A stretch of 57,133 bases of DNA from an uncultured Anaerotruncus sp. (GCA_944385965.1 CALWZG010000066.1:1-57133), one strand, 5' to 3'; positions 1 to 8,806 are shown, numbered from the stretch's first letter. Numbers and translations: made by a program. Notes: generated by a model not told the origin, from the sequence alone.

Positions 1-615
1 GCTTCCTTTGAGCCAGCGGAAAGCTGCTCTGACCTGACAGCCCCCTCCATTTATGTGCTGCCCAAGGGCATGAAGATTGACCTGGAAATCAGCGGCTGGA
101 GCAAAAACACCAAGCTGGAAGGGGACCAGGATCTGATTGCCGGAGATGGCGGCCAAGTGGTCAAGCCCACCAAGAACGAGGAGAACACTGTCACCTGGGA
201 AGGGGACAGCGATACCTTGGCTACCCTGACCATGGACGTAGATGATGACTCCAAGGTGTACTATCCCAAGCTGTCCACCAAATGGTATGCCCAGCTTCCC
301 TTCACCCAGCTGTTCGCTGACCAGGACGCTTACATCTTCAACTTTATGGGAACCCCCACCCTCAGCTCCACCTCCCGGGCCAAGCTGGAAATCAACAATC
401 CCTTTGTAGATAAGGATGGTGAGTTCCAGGTGAATCCAGAGGATGTGGTTATCTACTCTGTGGTGGATGGTCAGCTGAAGGATGTAACCTCCTCCTTTAA
501 GGCTGGAGAGAATGAGAACGGAGAGTCCGTATTCGTGCTGCGGACCCGTCAGCTGGGCATTTATGTACTGGCGGAAAAGCCTCTGGCTGTTCCCGCCTCC
601 CAATCCGCTGAATAA
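1..615 (+). CDS. C-terminal part of an unrecognised protein (5' end outside window)
   Basis: The reading frame is open from base 1 and runs 204 codons to TAA at 613-615. The start lies upstream of the window. The visible part is soluble, rich in Asp, Thr, Ser and Lys, and alternates polar and hydrophobic residues as beta-sandwich proteins do. There is no membrane anchor or catalytic motif, and the tail is Pro/Ser rich. I do not recognise the family. The composition would suit a domain of an exported or cell-surface protein, but the N-terminus that would show a signal peptide is missing. A strong terminator follows at 631-664, so this is the last gene of its transcript and is not linked to glpK. 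Confidence 0.75.
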   Translation, partial: ASFEPAESCSDLTAPSIYVLPKGMKIDLEISGWSKNTKLEGDQDLIAGDGGQVVKPTKNEENTVTWEGDSDTLATLTMDVDDDSKVYYPKLSTKWYAQLPFTQLFADQDAYIFNFMGTPTLSSTSRAKLEINNPFVDKDGEFQVNPEDVVIYSVVDGQLKDVTSSFKAGENENGESVFVLRTRQLGIYVLAEKPLAVPASQSAE

Positions 616-630
616 GGTTTTCGCCTTTCC

Positions 631-664
631 CAGGCTTCCTCACCAAGAGGAAGCCTGTTTTTTT
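631..664 (+). terminator. Rho-independent terminator after the first gene
   Basis: A perfect 11-bp stem (631-641 with 647-657) and a 5-base loop are followed by seven T residues (658-664). Confidence 0.9.
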
Positions 665-689
665 GTCTCTTTTGCCCAGCGGCAGAGGG

Positions 690-719
690 TTGGACTGTCC
701 TTCTTTTCTGTGGTATGAT
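690..719 (+). promoter_or_regulatory. Putative sigma-A promoter of glpK
   Basis: TTGGAC at 690-695 and TATGAT at 714-719 are separated by 18 bases, 51 bases before the glpK start. A small 7-bp hairpin (733-739 with 747-753) lies in the presumed leader just before the ribosome binding site. Confidence 0.6.
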
Positions 720-769
720 GATAAAATAGACAAAGCGGCTGTTGTGGCCGCTTGAAAGGAAGGCTGTAT

Positions 770-2263
770 ATGGCGGCGTATTTGATGGCGCTGGATCAAG
801 GGACCACCAGTTCCCGCGCGATTTTATTTGACCAGAATCAGAAGATTGTGGGGATGGCTCAGAAAGAGTTTACCCAGTTCTATCCCCATGAGGGATGGGT
901 GGAACACGACCCTATGGAGATTTACGCTTCCCAATGCGGGGTTATGACCGAGGTCATCGCCCAAAGCGGTATTGGACCGGAGGAGATTGCCGCCATCGGC
1001 ATCACCAACCAGCGGGAAACCACCATCCTGTGGGACAAGCGCACCGGCCGCCCCATCTACAACGCCATTGTGTGGCAATGCCGACGGACAGCGGACATGG
1101 TGGAAGAGCTAAAAAAACAAGGGATGGCTCCTTATATCCAGCAGGCCACCGGCCTGATTCCTGACGCCTATTTCTCCGCCACCAAAATCAAATGGATTCT
1201 GGACCATGTGGAGGGGGCCAGAGAGCAGGCCAGACAGGGAAACATTTTATTCGGGACGGTGGACAGCTGGCTGATTTGGAAGCTGACCGACGGGGCTGTT
1301 CATGTCACCGACTACACCAACGCTTCCCGGACCATGCTGTTCAACATTCACACCCTGGACTGGGACGAAAAACTGCTGGAACTGCTGGACATTCCCCGCT
1401 CCATGCTGCCCCAAGTCCGGGATTCCAGCGGGATTTACGGATACACCCAGCTGGCCGGTGCCAGGGTCCCCATCGCCGGGGCTGCGGGAGACCAGCAGGC
1501 CGCTTTATTTGGACAGTGCTGCTTTGAGGAGGGGGAAGCGAAAAACACCTATGGCACCGGCTGCTTCCTGCTGATGAACACTGGGGACCGCCCCTTCCAA
1601 AGTCAAAACGGTCTGCTGACCACCATTGCCATCGGGCTGGGGGGAAAGGTCCGCTACGCTTTGGAGGGCAGCGTGTTTGTAGGGGGCGCTGTCATCCAAT
1701 GGCTGCGGGATGAGCTGCGGTTCATCGCGGAGAGCCGGGACGCGGAATACTACGCCCAAAAGGTGCCGGATACCGGCGGGGTTTACATCGTGCCCGCCTT
1801 TACCGGCCTGGGAGCGCCCCACTGGGATATGTACGCCCGGGGAACCATTGTGGGCATAACCAGGGGGACCCGGCGGGAGCATCTGATTCGGGCCGCTCAG
1901 GAGTCCATTGCCTACCAGAGCTTAGACCTGGTGAAGGCCATGGAAAAGGACACTGGGATTCCTCTCCGGGAGCTTCGGGTGGATGGAGGCGCCAGCCGGG
2001 ACGCTTTTCTGATGCAGTTCCAGGCGGACATCCTAGAAAAACGGGTGGTGCGTCCCACCATCCGGGAAACCACCGCCTTGGGGGCCGCTTATCTGGCGGG
2101 ACTGGGGGTTGGGCTTTGGGACAGTCCCAACCAGCTACGACAGCTTTGGCGGGAGGACACCCTCTTTGACCCCCATATGGATTCCCAGCGCCGGGAAACC
2201 CTTCTGCGGGGCTGGAACCGGGCGGTGGGCCGCAGTTTGGATTGGATTGAACACCCGGTTTAA
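770..2263 (+). CDS. glpK: Glycerol kinase
   Basis: ATP-dependent phosphorylation of glycerol to sn-glycerol 3-phosphate in the cytoplasm. The 497-residue protein has the usual GlpK length and starts with the FGGY-family phosphate-binding motif [12 protein letters not shown] at about residues 6-17. [13 protein letters not shown] in the middle and [16 protein letters not shown] near the C-terminus are the ATP-binding and FGGY signature regions. ATG at 770 is preferred over an in-frame TTG at 752 because AAAGGAAGG lies at the right distance before it. The gene stands alone: no GlpF facilitator or GlpABC is adjacent. GlpA-like oxidoreductases occur 12 kb away in the acid-sugar block, but their link to glycerol 3-phosphate is uncertain. 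Confidence 0.97.
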   Translation: MAAYLMALDQGTTSSRAILFDQNQKIVGMAQKEFTQFYPHEGWVEHDPMEIYASQCGVMTEVIAQSGIGPEEIAAIGITNQRETTILWDKRTGRPIYNAIVWQCRRTADMVEELKKQGMAPYIQQATGLIPDAYFSATKIKWILDHVEGAREQARQGNILFGTVDSWLIWKLTDGAVHVTDYTNASRTMLFNIHTLDWDEKLLELLDIPRSMLPQVRDSSGIYGYTQLAGARVPIAGAAGDQQAALFGQCCFEEGEAKNTYGTGCFLLMNTGDRPFQSQNGLLTTIAIGLGGKVRYALEGSVFVGGAVIQWLRDELRFIAESRDAEYYAQKVPDTGGVYIVPAFTGLGAPHWDMYARGTIVGITRGTRREHLIRAAQESIAYQSLDLVKAMEKDTGIPLRELRVDGGASRDAFLMQFQADILEKRVVRPTIRETTALGAAYLAGLGVGLWDSPNQLRQLWREDTLFDPHMDSQRRETLLRGWNRAVGRSLDWIEHPV

Positions 2264-2274
2264 AAGTATAGAAA

Positions 2275-2309
2275 ACCGCCGCCGCTTTTTATCAAAAGCA
2301 GCGGTGGTC
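2275..2309. terminator. Possible terminator after glpK
   Basis: An imperfect stem of about 14 bp (one mismatch, one G-T) has loop TATC. It lacks a long T-run on the plus strand, so termination may be weak. Confidence 0.45.
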
Positions 2310-2455
2310 TGATTTCTGGTCAAAAAATTGTATCAATTATATTTTAACCGAATTTGCCCCCTGTGGGGAGGGTGTTTTCACACAAAATTTCCTATTTTTT
2401 CTGTGTTACACCGAAAATCGCCCTTCCTTCTTCAGATTTTTATGAATATTAAGCA

Positions 2456-2485
2456 TTGATTCTACAACGGGGAAACGTTTATAAT
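2456..2485 (+). promoter_or_regulatory. Putative sigma-A promoter of the F420 ligase homologue
   Basis: TTGATT at 2456-2461, 18-base spacer, consensus TATAAT at 2480-2485. It lies 52 bases before the gene start in a 274-base AT-rich gap that holds no other gene. Confidence 0.7.
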
Positions 2486-2537
2486 AGTAGTTGTTGTGTT
2501 TATCAATCCCATCCAATGTTTAGGAGGAATACGAAGT

Positions 2538-3740
2538 ATGGATAGAATGGTAGGAACCGTTTCCCGTGGTATCAGAGCCCCCATCATCCGTCAGGGCGAC
2601 GATTTGGCCCAGATTGTTGTGGATTCCGTCTTGTCCGCCAGCAAAAGCGCTGATGGCTTTGAAATCCGTGACCGGGATGTTTTGGCTGTAACCGAGGCGG
2701 TTGTGGCCCGTTCCCAGGGAAATTACGCCAGCGTGGACGATATTGCCGCCGATGTGCGGGAGAAATTCGGTGACGATACAGTGGGTGTTTTGTTCCCCAT
2801 CCTCAGCCGGAACCGTTTCGCCATCTGCCTGAAGGGAATTGCCAAGGGCTGCAAGAAAATCGTACTGATGCTCAGCTACCCTTCCGATGAGGTGGGCAAT
2901 CATCTCATTGATTTGGACAAGATGGACGAGAAGGGGGTCAACCCCTGGAGCGATGTGCTCACCGAGGAAAAATACCGGGAGCTGTTCGGCTTTGAGAAAC
3001 ACGTGTTCACCGGTGTGGACTATGTGGAGTATTATAAAGAGGTTATCAAAGGGGCTGGCGCTGAGGTAGAGGTTATCTTCGCCAACAACCCCAAAGCCAT
3101 CCTCAGCTATACCACCAGCGTGCTGGCCTGCGATATCCATACCCGTCAGCGCACCAAGCGTATCCTGCTGGCCAATGGTGCCAAGAAGGTTTACTGCCTG
3201 GATGAGATTATGACCAAGAGCATCAACGGCAGCGGCTATAACGACAAATACGGCCTGCTGGGCTCCAACAAGTCCACCGAGGAGATGGTGAAGCTGTTCC
3301 CCATCCACTGCCAGGAGATGGTGGACCGGATTCACCAGATGATGCTGGACCAGACCGGCAAAAACGTAGAGGTTATGATTTACGGCGACGGCGCTTTCAA
3401 AGACCCTGTGGGCAAAATCTGGGAGCTGGCTGACCCGGTGGTTTCCCCCGCCTACACTGCCGGCCTGGAGGGAACCCCCAACGAGCTGAAGCTGAAATAT
3501 CTGGCTGACAACGATTTCGCAGACCTCTCCGGTGAGGAACTGCGGGAAGCCATCAAAAAGGCCATCCATGAGAAGGATGAGAAGGCTGCCAGCCTGGTGG
3601 GAACCATGGCTACCCAAGGAACTACCCCCCGCCGCCTGACCGACCTGCTGGGCTCCCTGTCCGACCTGACCTCCGGCAGCGGTGACAAGGGTACCCCCAT
3701 CATCTACATTCAGGGTTATTTCGACAACTACACAAAATAA
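2538..3740 (+). CDS. Coenzyme F420-0:L-glutamate ligase (CofE) family protein
   Basis: A 400-residue protein that I recognise as the F420_ligase/CofE-related family common in Clostridia. Genuine CofE adds glutamates to coenzyme F420-0 with GTP. The motifs seen fit a CofE-type N-terminal half (DRDVLAVTEAVVARSQG at about residues 45-61, then GVLFPILSRNRF). The C-terminal half is longer than in the roughly 250-residue archaeal enzyme. ATG at 2538 is chosen over an upstream TTG because AGGAGG at 2522-2527 precedes it. The gene has its own promoter and a very strong terminator, so it is monocistronic. No other F420 gene is in the window, so the substrate is open. Confidence 0.8.
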   Translation: MDRMVGTVSRGIRAPIIRQGDDLAQIVVDSVLSASKSADGFEIRDRDVLAVTEAVVARSQGNYASVDDIAADVREKFGDDTVGVLFPILSRNRFAICLKGIAKGCKKIVLMLSYPSDEVGNHLIDLDKMDEKGVNPWSDVLTEEKYRELFGFEKHVFTGVDYVEYYKEVIKGAGAEVEVIFANNPKAILSYTTSVLACDIHTRQRTKRILLANGAKKVYCLDEIMTKSINGSGYNDKYGLLGSNKSTEEMVKLFPIHCQEMVDRIHQMMLDQTGKNVEVMIYGDGAFKDPVGKIWELADPVVSPAYTAGLEGTPNELKLKYLADNDFADLSGEELREAIKKAIHEKDEKAASLVGTMATQGTTPRRLTDLLGSLSDLTSGSGDKGTPIIYIQGYFDNYTK

Positions 3741-3760
3741 GAGGCCCAGCCTCATACAAA

Positions 3761-3797
3761 ACGCCCCAGGAACCAAATTGGTTCCTGGGGCGTTTTT
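3761..3797. terminator. Bidirectional terminator
   Basis: A perfect 14-bp stem (3761-3774 with 3780-3793) has loop AAATT and T residues at 3793-3797. The opposite strand reads TTTTG after the stem, so it can also end the minus-strand gene at 3814-4605. Confidence 0.92.
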
Positions 3798-3813
3798 CTG
3801 TAACCGGAAGGGG

Positions 3814-4605
3814 TTATCCCTCTGAAAAATAGCCTTTCATCCAATCCATCACCAAGCCCTGTTCTCCACATTCAGGGCAGGTATAGGTGCCGTAATAGTA
3901 GGACAGCCTTCTTCTGTCCTCCCCAGCGCCCAACAGCTTCAGCAAGCCTCCAAACCACTGGTAGGTGTCCTGAAAGGTGGTTTGGTCCCAATCCTCCGCC
4001 AGAGGGGCGGGGCGGATATTTTCCAGCTGGCTCATGTCGGAAAGCTCCAGCTCCTCCTCCACCTGGCCGCAGGAGGGGCACAGCAGATAGCAGGCCTCCC
4101 AGCCGGAGGAAATCAGGGCGAAGGCCGCCTCTGGGTCTCCCAGAATGGCCAGCACGCCGGTGCAGAAAAAATTTTTGTCGGAGGGGTTCAGCCGCCGCAA
4201 GGCTTCCAACTGGCCTCTGAGAAAGCTCTGGACCATCTCCCGCAGCACCTCTTTGGCTCCCGCATAAGCCTCCTCCACCTCTTTTTCAGGGGCGGGATAC
4301 AGTTCCCGGTTCGCTGGGAAATCGGTGACCAGGCAGCAGCCAATCTCTCCTATGAGAAATACCTGCTCCTCAAACTCTTTCTCCCGGTCCAGCTCCTGAA
4401 CAAGGTAGGGCAGAGCCAGCCAAAGGGCTGGATAAAAGCTCATCTGATGGGAAACCGCCTCAAAAATTTCCTCCAGAACCTCCCGCCGCTCCCCATCCTC
4501 CAAGGAAGCATCCAACAATTTGGAAATTCCGGGGGAAATGTCCCCATAGGCGCTGGAATAACGCTTCCAAAGCTCTGAGTCCAAACTGGCCAAGGACAAT
4601 TCCAT
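3814..4605 (-). CDS. Unrecognised acidic protein with two CxxC pairs
   Basis: A 263-residue soluble, alpha-helical, acidic protein. Two CPxCG knuckles (CPSCG near residue 177 and CPECG near 244) could form a zinc ribbon. Between them is a Trp/Phe-rich segment. No signal peptide or membrane helix is seen. GGAGGG lies just before the ATG. It is monocistronic and convergent with the F420-ligase homologue, sharing the 3761 terminator. The helical, HEAT-like first half and the zinc knuckles give no firm function. A toxin-immunity or adaptor protein is conceivable but unproven. Confidence 0.75.
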   Translation of the reverse strand: MELSLASLDSELWKRYSSAYGDISPGISKLLDASLEDGERREVLEEIFEAVSHQMSFYPALWLALPYLVQELDREKEFEEQVFLIGEIGCCLVTDFPANRELYPAPEKEVEEAYAGAKEVLREMVQSFLRGQLEALRRLNPSDKNFFCTGVLAILGDPEAAFALISSGWEACYLLCPSCGQVEEELELSDMSQLENIRPAPLAEDWDQTTFQDTYQWFGGLLKLLGAGEDRRRLSYYYGTYTCPECGEQGLVMDWMKGYFSEG

Positions 4606-4691
4606 TCCAATCCCTCCAAAATCCTTTTATTTTTAAAAAGGGTATCATACTCCTATCCAAAAAGCAAGCTGGATTTTGGAAGGTTTGTGAC

Positions 4692-4719
4692 TTGGGTTTG
4701 TGGAATTTGTGTCGATAAT
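4692..4719 (+). promoter_or_regulatory. Weak putative promoter
   Basis: TTGGGT at 4692-4697 and GATAAT at 4714-4719 with a 16-base spacer, 41 bases before the next start. Confidence 0.3.
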
Positions 4720-4759
4720 ATGTGTAAATGACATTCAGCGGAAAGGAGGAAACCAAAGT

Positions 4760-5626
4760 ATGCTGATGATTAACAATGTCACACAGTATGCCAAACAGGT
4801 TCAGATGCAGATGAAGGCCAACCGCCGGATACAGAACCCTTATCTGGAACCTGAAAATCTGGTGGAAAAATTCAGCATGGCCCAGCAGGCGAAAGAGGCT
4901 TCCGACAGCATGGTGATTGAAAACATCCGGGCCAAGCTGAAAGCTGGCATCCGGCTCACCTCCGAGGAGATGGAGATTCTTAAAAAAAAGGCCCCCGCCC
5001 TTTACCGCAAGGCGGTGGAGGCTGAAAAAGAGCGGAAAGCCTATAACAGCAAGCTGCGCCAATGCAAATCTAAGGAGGAAGTGGAGAAGGTAAAGGCTTC
5101 CGCTGTTTCCAAGTTCTCAGCGGAAATTTCCGCCGCTCAAAGCAGCGGAGCAGGCCAGGCCACCATTATGGATACCATGGAAAGCGTGCAAATCCGTATG
5201 GCCGCCGTGATGAATGAACACACCAAGTTTGTCAGCTCCGCCTCTTACCAAAGGCTTCCTGAGCGGGAGGAGGACAGCAAGCGCAAGTCCCGCAAGCAAG
5301 AGCCTCCCCGTCTGGAATCAGAAAAACCCAAGGACCCCTTCCAGGCAAAGAAGCAGGAGAAGGAGGACCCCTTGGAGGAACTGCGGAAGGAACTGAAAGA
5401 GGAGTTGGAACAGTTCGGGCAGCAGGCCCCGTCCACCACCCCTGTGGAGGAAGATGCCTCATCGGAGACTGTCTCAGTTTCCTCTGAGGGAGAACGTCCG
5501 GTTTCTGAGCCGGCGGCTTCCAGTCAGTCTCCAACCCAGGCTGCCCCCGCCCCAACAAGAAACCCCATCTCTCCTACAACCCCCTCACGGATGGGAGTGG
5601 CCCTCCCCTTCTCTGGCCGGGCCTGA
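4760..5626 (+). CDS. Unrecognised coiled-coil protein with Pro/Ser/Glu-rich tail
   Basis: 288 residues starting at ATG 4760 behind GAAAGGAGG. Residues 1-170 are predicted mostly helical with heptad-like Lys/Glu/Ala patterns. Residues 175-225 are highly charged, and the last 60 residues are Pro/Thr/Ser-rich and likely disordered. No signal peptide or membrane helix is visible. The overall plan (short N-terminal motif, coiled coil, acidic low-complexity tail) resembles the protein at 41065-41880, although I see no extended sequence identity. The gene stands alone between its own promoter region and a bidirectional terminator. Function unknown. Confidence 0.75.
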   Translation: MLMINNVTQYAKQVQMQMKANRRIQNPYLEPENLVEKFSMAQQAKEASDSMVIENIRAKLKAGIRLTSEEMEILKKKAPALYRKAVEAEKERKAYNSKLRQCKSKEEVEKVKASAVSKFSAEISAAQSSGAGQATIMDTMESVQIRMAAVMNEHTKFVSSASYQRLPEREEDSKRKSRKQEPPRLESEKPKDPFQAKKQEKEDPLEELRKELKEELEQFGQQAPSTTPVEEDASSETVSVSSEGERPVSEPAASSQSPTQAAPAPTRNPISPTTPSRMGVALPFSGRA

Positions 5627-5646
5627 ATCCTGCCCTAAAAACAAAA

Positions 5647-5683
5647 CCCGCTGGCGTCAGCTTGAACGTCAGCGGGCTTTTTT
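5647..5683. terminator. Bidirectional terminator
   Basis: An 11-bp stem (5647-5657 with 5666-5676, one G-T pair) is followed by a T-run from 5678. On the minus strand the stem is followed by TTTTGTTTTTA, so it also serves the convergent aldolase gene. Confidence 0.85.
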
Positions 5684-5689
5684 CTAAAT

Positions 5690-6295
5690 TCAGGGAATCA
5701 GCAGCTGCTCCTGGTTAGGCTCGTTTCGGAGCATCCAGGCGATTTTGGCGCTTTCCTCCAGCTCCTCAAGAGCAAAATAGGCCTCCATCATCTCTTTGGC
5801 CCCCACAATAGGGCCATGGTTTTTCAGCAGATAGCCGTTGGTATCCGACACGCTGGCCCGGAAGGCATCAAACAGCTCCTGGCTCCCTGGCTTCCCATAA
5901 GGGGTCAGCGCCACCCGCCCCAGCTTCATCCTCAGATAGGGGGTGTAGGGGGGGATCACGTCCTGGAGGTTCTCATGGGGCAGGCAGGACCACAGGGTGG
6001 CGTAGGTGCTGTGGGTATGTATCACCGCTTCCACCCCGCTGCCCTTTTGGTAGAGGATTTGGTGGAGGGTAAACTCCTTGCTGGCCTTCAGCTGGGTTTT
6101 AGGAGTCCCGTCCTCTAAGGTCACCCGGGCGAACTGCTCCGGGGTCAGGGTTCCAAAACAGGTACCACTGGCGCTGATATAAACCTCCCCCTCATGGAGA
6201 AAGCTGATATTGGCGGAGGAACCCGCGGTTTTTCCTCGGTCATAAATGGAACGGGCCACCCATACGGCCTGTTCCATTTTTTCCTGTAAGGTCAT
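5690..6295 (-). CDS. otnC: Class II aldolase family; likely 3-oxo-tetronate 4-phosphate decarboxylase (OtnC type)
   Basis: A 201-residue class II aldolase/adducin-fold enzyme. The zinc site is visible as HTH (H93, H95) and NHGP (H160), with the SKE acid/base pair at residues 72-74 and the phosphate-binding GSSANIS loop at 25-31. In the described OtnK/OtnC pathway the decarboxylase turns 3-oxo-tetronate 4-phosphate into dihydroxyacetone phosphate and CO2. The assignment rests on pairing with the DUF1537 kinase just upstream (13-base gap). ATG at 6295 follows AAAGGAGG; an upstream in-frame extension overlaps the kinase and has no ribosome binding site. A fuculose-phosphate-aldolase-like activity on another acid sugar cannot be excluded. 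Confidence 0.85.
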   Translation of the reverse strand: MTLQEKMEQAVWVARSIYDRGKTAGSSANISFLHEGEVYISASGTCFGTLTPEQFARVTLEDGTPKTQLKASKEFTLHQILYQKGSGVEAVIHTHSTYATLWSCLPHENLQDVIPPYTPYLRMKLGRVALTPYGKPGSQELFDAFRASVSDTNGYLLKNHGPIVGAKEMMEAYFALEELEESAKIAWMLRNEPNQEQLLIP

Positions 6296-6308
6296 GGCAA
6301 TGCCTCCT

Positions 6309-7556
6309 TTACGCCAGGGTGGTGAGGAAGAAATCCGGGCCTCCAAAGTTACCGGATTTCAGCACCAGCCGCAGCTTGGTATTCTCGGTGGGCACCATCA
6401 CCGGCACCCCTGGGGCCACGCTCTCCCCGATGTAGAAGGAGGTGTATCCCAACGCCTGGGTCACCGCCCCGGAGGTCTCTCCTCCGGCGGAAATCAGGCG
6501 GGTGCAGCCGTTTTCCGCTGCCTTTCTGGCCAGAGCCGCCATGGTCTGCTCCAAGCGGGCCGCATCCCCTTCCCCAGGCTGCTCCACCACGCCGCCGCTG
6601 CCGGCACTGTAAACCAAAACATCCGAATCCTGGTTGTCCTGGATAAATTTCCAGATTTTCTCCACGCTCTGCTCCCCGGAAGCCAGCTTGGAGGGGCTTA
6701 CCATAAAGCCCTTGCCGCCGCTTTCCAGCCAGTTTTTCACCTGTCCCCGGGTGGCCACCGAACAGCTTCCGGCGAACATCAGCCGGGCGGTCTCCTGCTG
6801 GCTGCCGGAAAGGTTCAAAGCGGTTTCCGCCCCATGGGTCATATACTTGGCGAACTCGGCGGGCAGTCCAGAACCGCCTGTCAGGAAGGGCAGGTCATGG
6901 AACAGCTCCATAATCTTGGGGCCCTGGTCCTCCTGGAAGAAATCCACCGCCAGATAGAAATGGGGATGCTCCTTCTGATAAGCCGCAATCTGGGCCTTTG
7001 CCTGCTCCGGCTGTTCCAGCAGCTGGTAGTTGATTTTAAAGCAGGGGTATTTCCCCTGGGGCTCCATCAGCTTCACCAAATCGCTCTCCCACATGGGGGT
7101 CAGGGGATGGTTTTTCATGTGGCTCTCCGCCAGAGGCACCTGGTCCACATACAGAATCCCATCCTTCACCGTCCTTTTATTGGCCAGCAGGGAGGGGCAA
7201 ATCACTGTATAAGGGATATTATACTTTTCCAGAACCGCGTCGATGACCGGCCCAATGTTCCCTTTGGGGGTGGAGTCAAAGGTGGAACAGTATTTGAAAT
7301 AAAGGGTCTGGGCGCCGTGGGATTTCAGCCAGTCCATGGCTTCCAGGGTATCGGCTACCGCCTGGCTGGTCTCCTGGGTGCGGGATTTCAGGGCGATGAC
7401 CACCGCCTGAATCTCCGGCCCAAACTGGGCCTCCTTGTTGGGGATGCCGTTGGTCAGAACGGTTTTCACACCGTTGGCTGCCAGAAATGAGGCCGCGTCA
7501 CTGGCTCCGGTAAAATCATCGGCCACACAGCCCATCAGAAAAGTTTGCTGTTCCAT
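6309..7556 (-). CDS. otnK: Four-carbon acid sugar kinase (DUF1537 family), likely 3-oxo-tetronate kinase
   Basis: A 415-residue DUF1537 kinase of normal length. The N-terminal substrate-binding domain opens with ADDFTGASD (residues 12-20) and continues with FKYCSTFDSTPKGNIGP. The C-terminal nucleotide-binding domain shows AGSCS, ISAGGETSGAV and LKSGNFGG. Family members phosphorylate C4 acid sugars such as 3-oxo-tetronate, threonate or erythronate derivatives with ATP. GAGGAGG lies before the ATG. It forms a two-gene operon with the class II aldolase downstream and has a good promoter at 7671-7699. The OtnI isomerase and the dehydrogenase of the complete pathway are not adjacent, although garR belongs to the same dehydrogenase family. 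Confidence 0.92.
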   Translation of the reverse strand: MEQQTFLMGCVADDFTGASDAASFLAANGVKTVLTNGIPNKEAQFGPEIQAVVIALKSRTQETSQAVADTLEAMDWLKSHGAQTLYFKYCSTFDSTPKGNIGPVIDAVLEKYNIPYTVICPSLLANKRTVKDGILYVDQVPLAESHMKNHPLTPMWESDLVKLMEPQGKYPCFKINYQLLEQPEQAKAQIAAYQKEHPHFYLAVDFFQEDQGPKIMELFHDLPFLTGGSGLPAEFAKYMTHGAETALNLSGSQQETARLMFAGSCSVATRGQVKNWLESGGKGFMVSPSKLASGEQSVEKIWKFIQDNQDSDVLVYSAGSGGVVEQPGEGDAARLEQTMAALARKAAENGCTRLISAGGETSGAVTQALGYTSFYIGESVAPGVPVMVPTENTKLRLVLKSGNFGGPDFFLTTLA

Positions 7557-7670
7557 AATGGTTCCTCCTCTGTTTTTAAAGAACGTTTCCCCATAGAGAA
7601 ACGCCCTATAAACTATCTGCTTTTGGATAAAGCCCCTTCCATTGGGGCGGAATTTGTTAAGACTGTTTTT

Positions 7671-7699
7671 ATTATATCGGATGGTCGGTCAAAAAACAA
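7671..7699 (-). promoter_or_regulatory. Putative promoter of otnK-otnC
   Basis: On the minus strand, TTGTTT (7699-7694), a 17-base spacer and consensus TATAAT (7676-7671), 115 bases before otnK. The 213-base gap also holds two small inverted repeats (CGTTTC/GAAACG at about 7586-7605 and GCCCC/GGGGC at about 7631-7648) in the presumed leader. Confidence 0.6.
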
Positions 7700-7769
7700 G
7701 GTCAAACTTTGTGAGATACAAACCAGCACAACAAAATAACATCAAATTTTTTGTGCAATTATTATAAAT

Positions 7770-8657
7770 TCAACCCCCATGGAACAATGGATGAGTCCGA
7801 ATCAATTCCAGCAGATAAGCCTGAGGGGGGCCTAATTCCAGATTGGGCCGGAAAACCAAAAGGTTGTCCCGCTCCAGACGGGGGCTGAGGGAAAGGGCGG
7901 CCGCCTCAGGATACCGGGCCATATAAGCCCGGGGTACAAAGGCGATTCCCAGCCCTTTGGACACCATAGCCAAAGCGGCGTGGTTGTCGTTCACCTCGCA
8001 GGCCACCTGCATCTGAACCCCTGCCCGTTCCAGCCAAGGCTGAGAAAGCTCCAAAATGGTGCTTCCGGGCTTGGAGCGGATAAAGCAGTCCTGCCCAAAA
8101 AAGGAGCTGAACCCGGCGCTGTCCACAATCCCCCGATTGGCGGCGGGATGGCTGGCGGGTACCGCCAGCACAATTTCCTCCCGGCGCAGCAGCTCATGTT
8201 CCAGGGCCAGAGGGCCGGTAGAGGCGGTGAGGGCCAAATCCAACCGGCCATCCTGCAAGCTTTGGCGGATGGTGACAAACCGCTCCTGGGCGATGTCCAG
8301 GGTCACTCCGGGAAAGCGCTCATGGAAGGCAGGGGCTATATCCGCCGCCACATCCATCCCCCAGGTGGAGGAAACCGCCAGACGGATATAGCCGGTATCC
8401 CGCAAAGCGGCAATCTGGGCGTAAAGATTCCGCCGGATTTCCACCACGCTGCGGGCGGCTTGGATATACAGCAGGCCCGCTGTGGTGGGAATCAGCTCGT
8501 TTTTCGACCGGGTGAACAGAGGGGTGCCCAGCTCCTGCTCCAGACGTATCAAATACTGGCTCAGGGTGGATTGGGAGATAAACAGCCGGTCTTTGGCCTT
8601 GGTGATGCTGCGCTGATTGGCGATTTCCAGAATGTATTCCAAATATCGAACATCCAT
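7770..8657 (-). CDS. LysR-family transcriptional regulator
   Basis: A 295-residue LysR protein. The winged helix-turn-helix occupies residues 1-60 (FISQSTLSQYLIRLEQELG is the recognition region). The substrate-binding domain follows from about residue 88. The start is MDVRYLEY at 8657 behind AAAGGAGGGA; an upstream TTG-type extension of 29 codons has no ribosome binding site. It lies between divergent gudD and the downstream otnK-otnC pair, which places it as the local regulator of acid-sugar genes, probably autoregulated from the overlapping promoters at 8695-8745. The ligand is unknown; glucarate or a pathway intermediate is the natural guess. Confidence 0.93.
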   Translation of the reverse strand: MDVRYLEYILEIANQRSITKAKDRLFISQSTLSQYLIRLEQELGTPLFTRSKNELIPTTAGLLYIQAARSVVEIRRNLYAQIAALRDTGYIRLAVSSTWGMDVAADIAPAFHERFPGVTLDIAQERFVTIRQSLQDGRLDLALTASTGPLALEHELLRREEIVLAVPASHPAANRGIVDSAGFSSFFGQDCFIRSKPGSTILELSQPWLERAGVQMQVACEVNDNHAALAMVSKGLGIAFVPRAYMARYPEAAALSLSPRLERDNLLVFRPNLELGPPQAYLLELIRTHPLFHGG

Positions 8658-8694
8658 ATAGAAAAGTCCCTCCTTTGCTATCGGAAAAAACGAT

Positions 8695-8723
8695 AATATA
8701 TATTTAATATAACGGTTCGACAA
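8695..8723 (-). promoter_or_regulatory. Putative promoter of the LysR gene
   Basis: On the minus strand, TTGTCG (8723-8718), 17 bases, TATATT (8700-8695). Its -35 box overlaps the -35 box of the gudD promoter on the other strand. Confidence 0.55.
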
Positions 8724-8745
8724 AAAAGAAACAAGGGAGTACAAT
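8716..8745 (+). promoter_or_regulatory. Putative promoter of gudD
   Basis: TTCGAC (8716-8721), 18 bases, TACAAT (8740-8745), 61 bases before gudD. The back-to-back overlap with the LysR promoter would let one bound LysR protein act on both. Confidence 0.55.
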
Positions 8746-8806
8746 AAATACCATAGAAAAATCTCACGGATTTAAAAAAATTTAGTCAGTATAAGGAGTG
8801 TGCATT

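Noticed and set aside
2520..3776. A 418-codon minus-strand frame over the F420 ligase homologue
   Set aside because: Antisense; the sense gene has promoter, ribosome binding site and terminator.
6246..7490. A 414-codon plus-strand frame over otnK
   Set aside because: Antisense shadow of a gene with full DUF1537 motifs.
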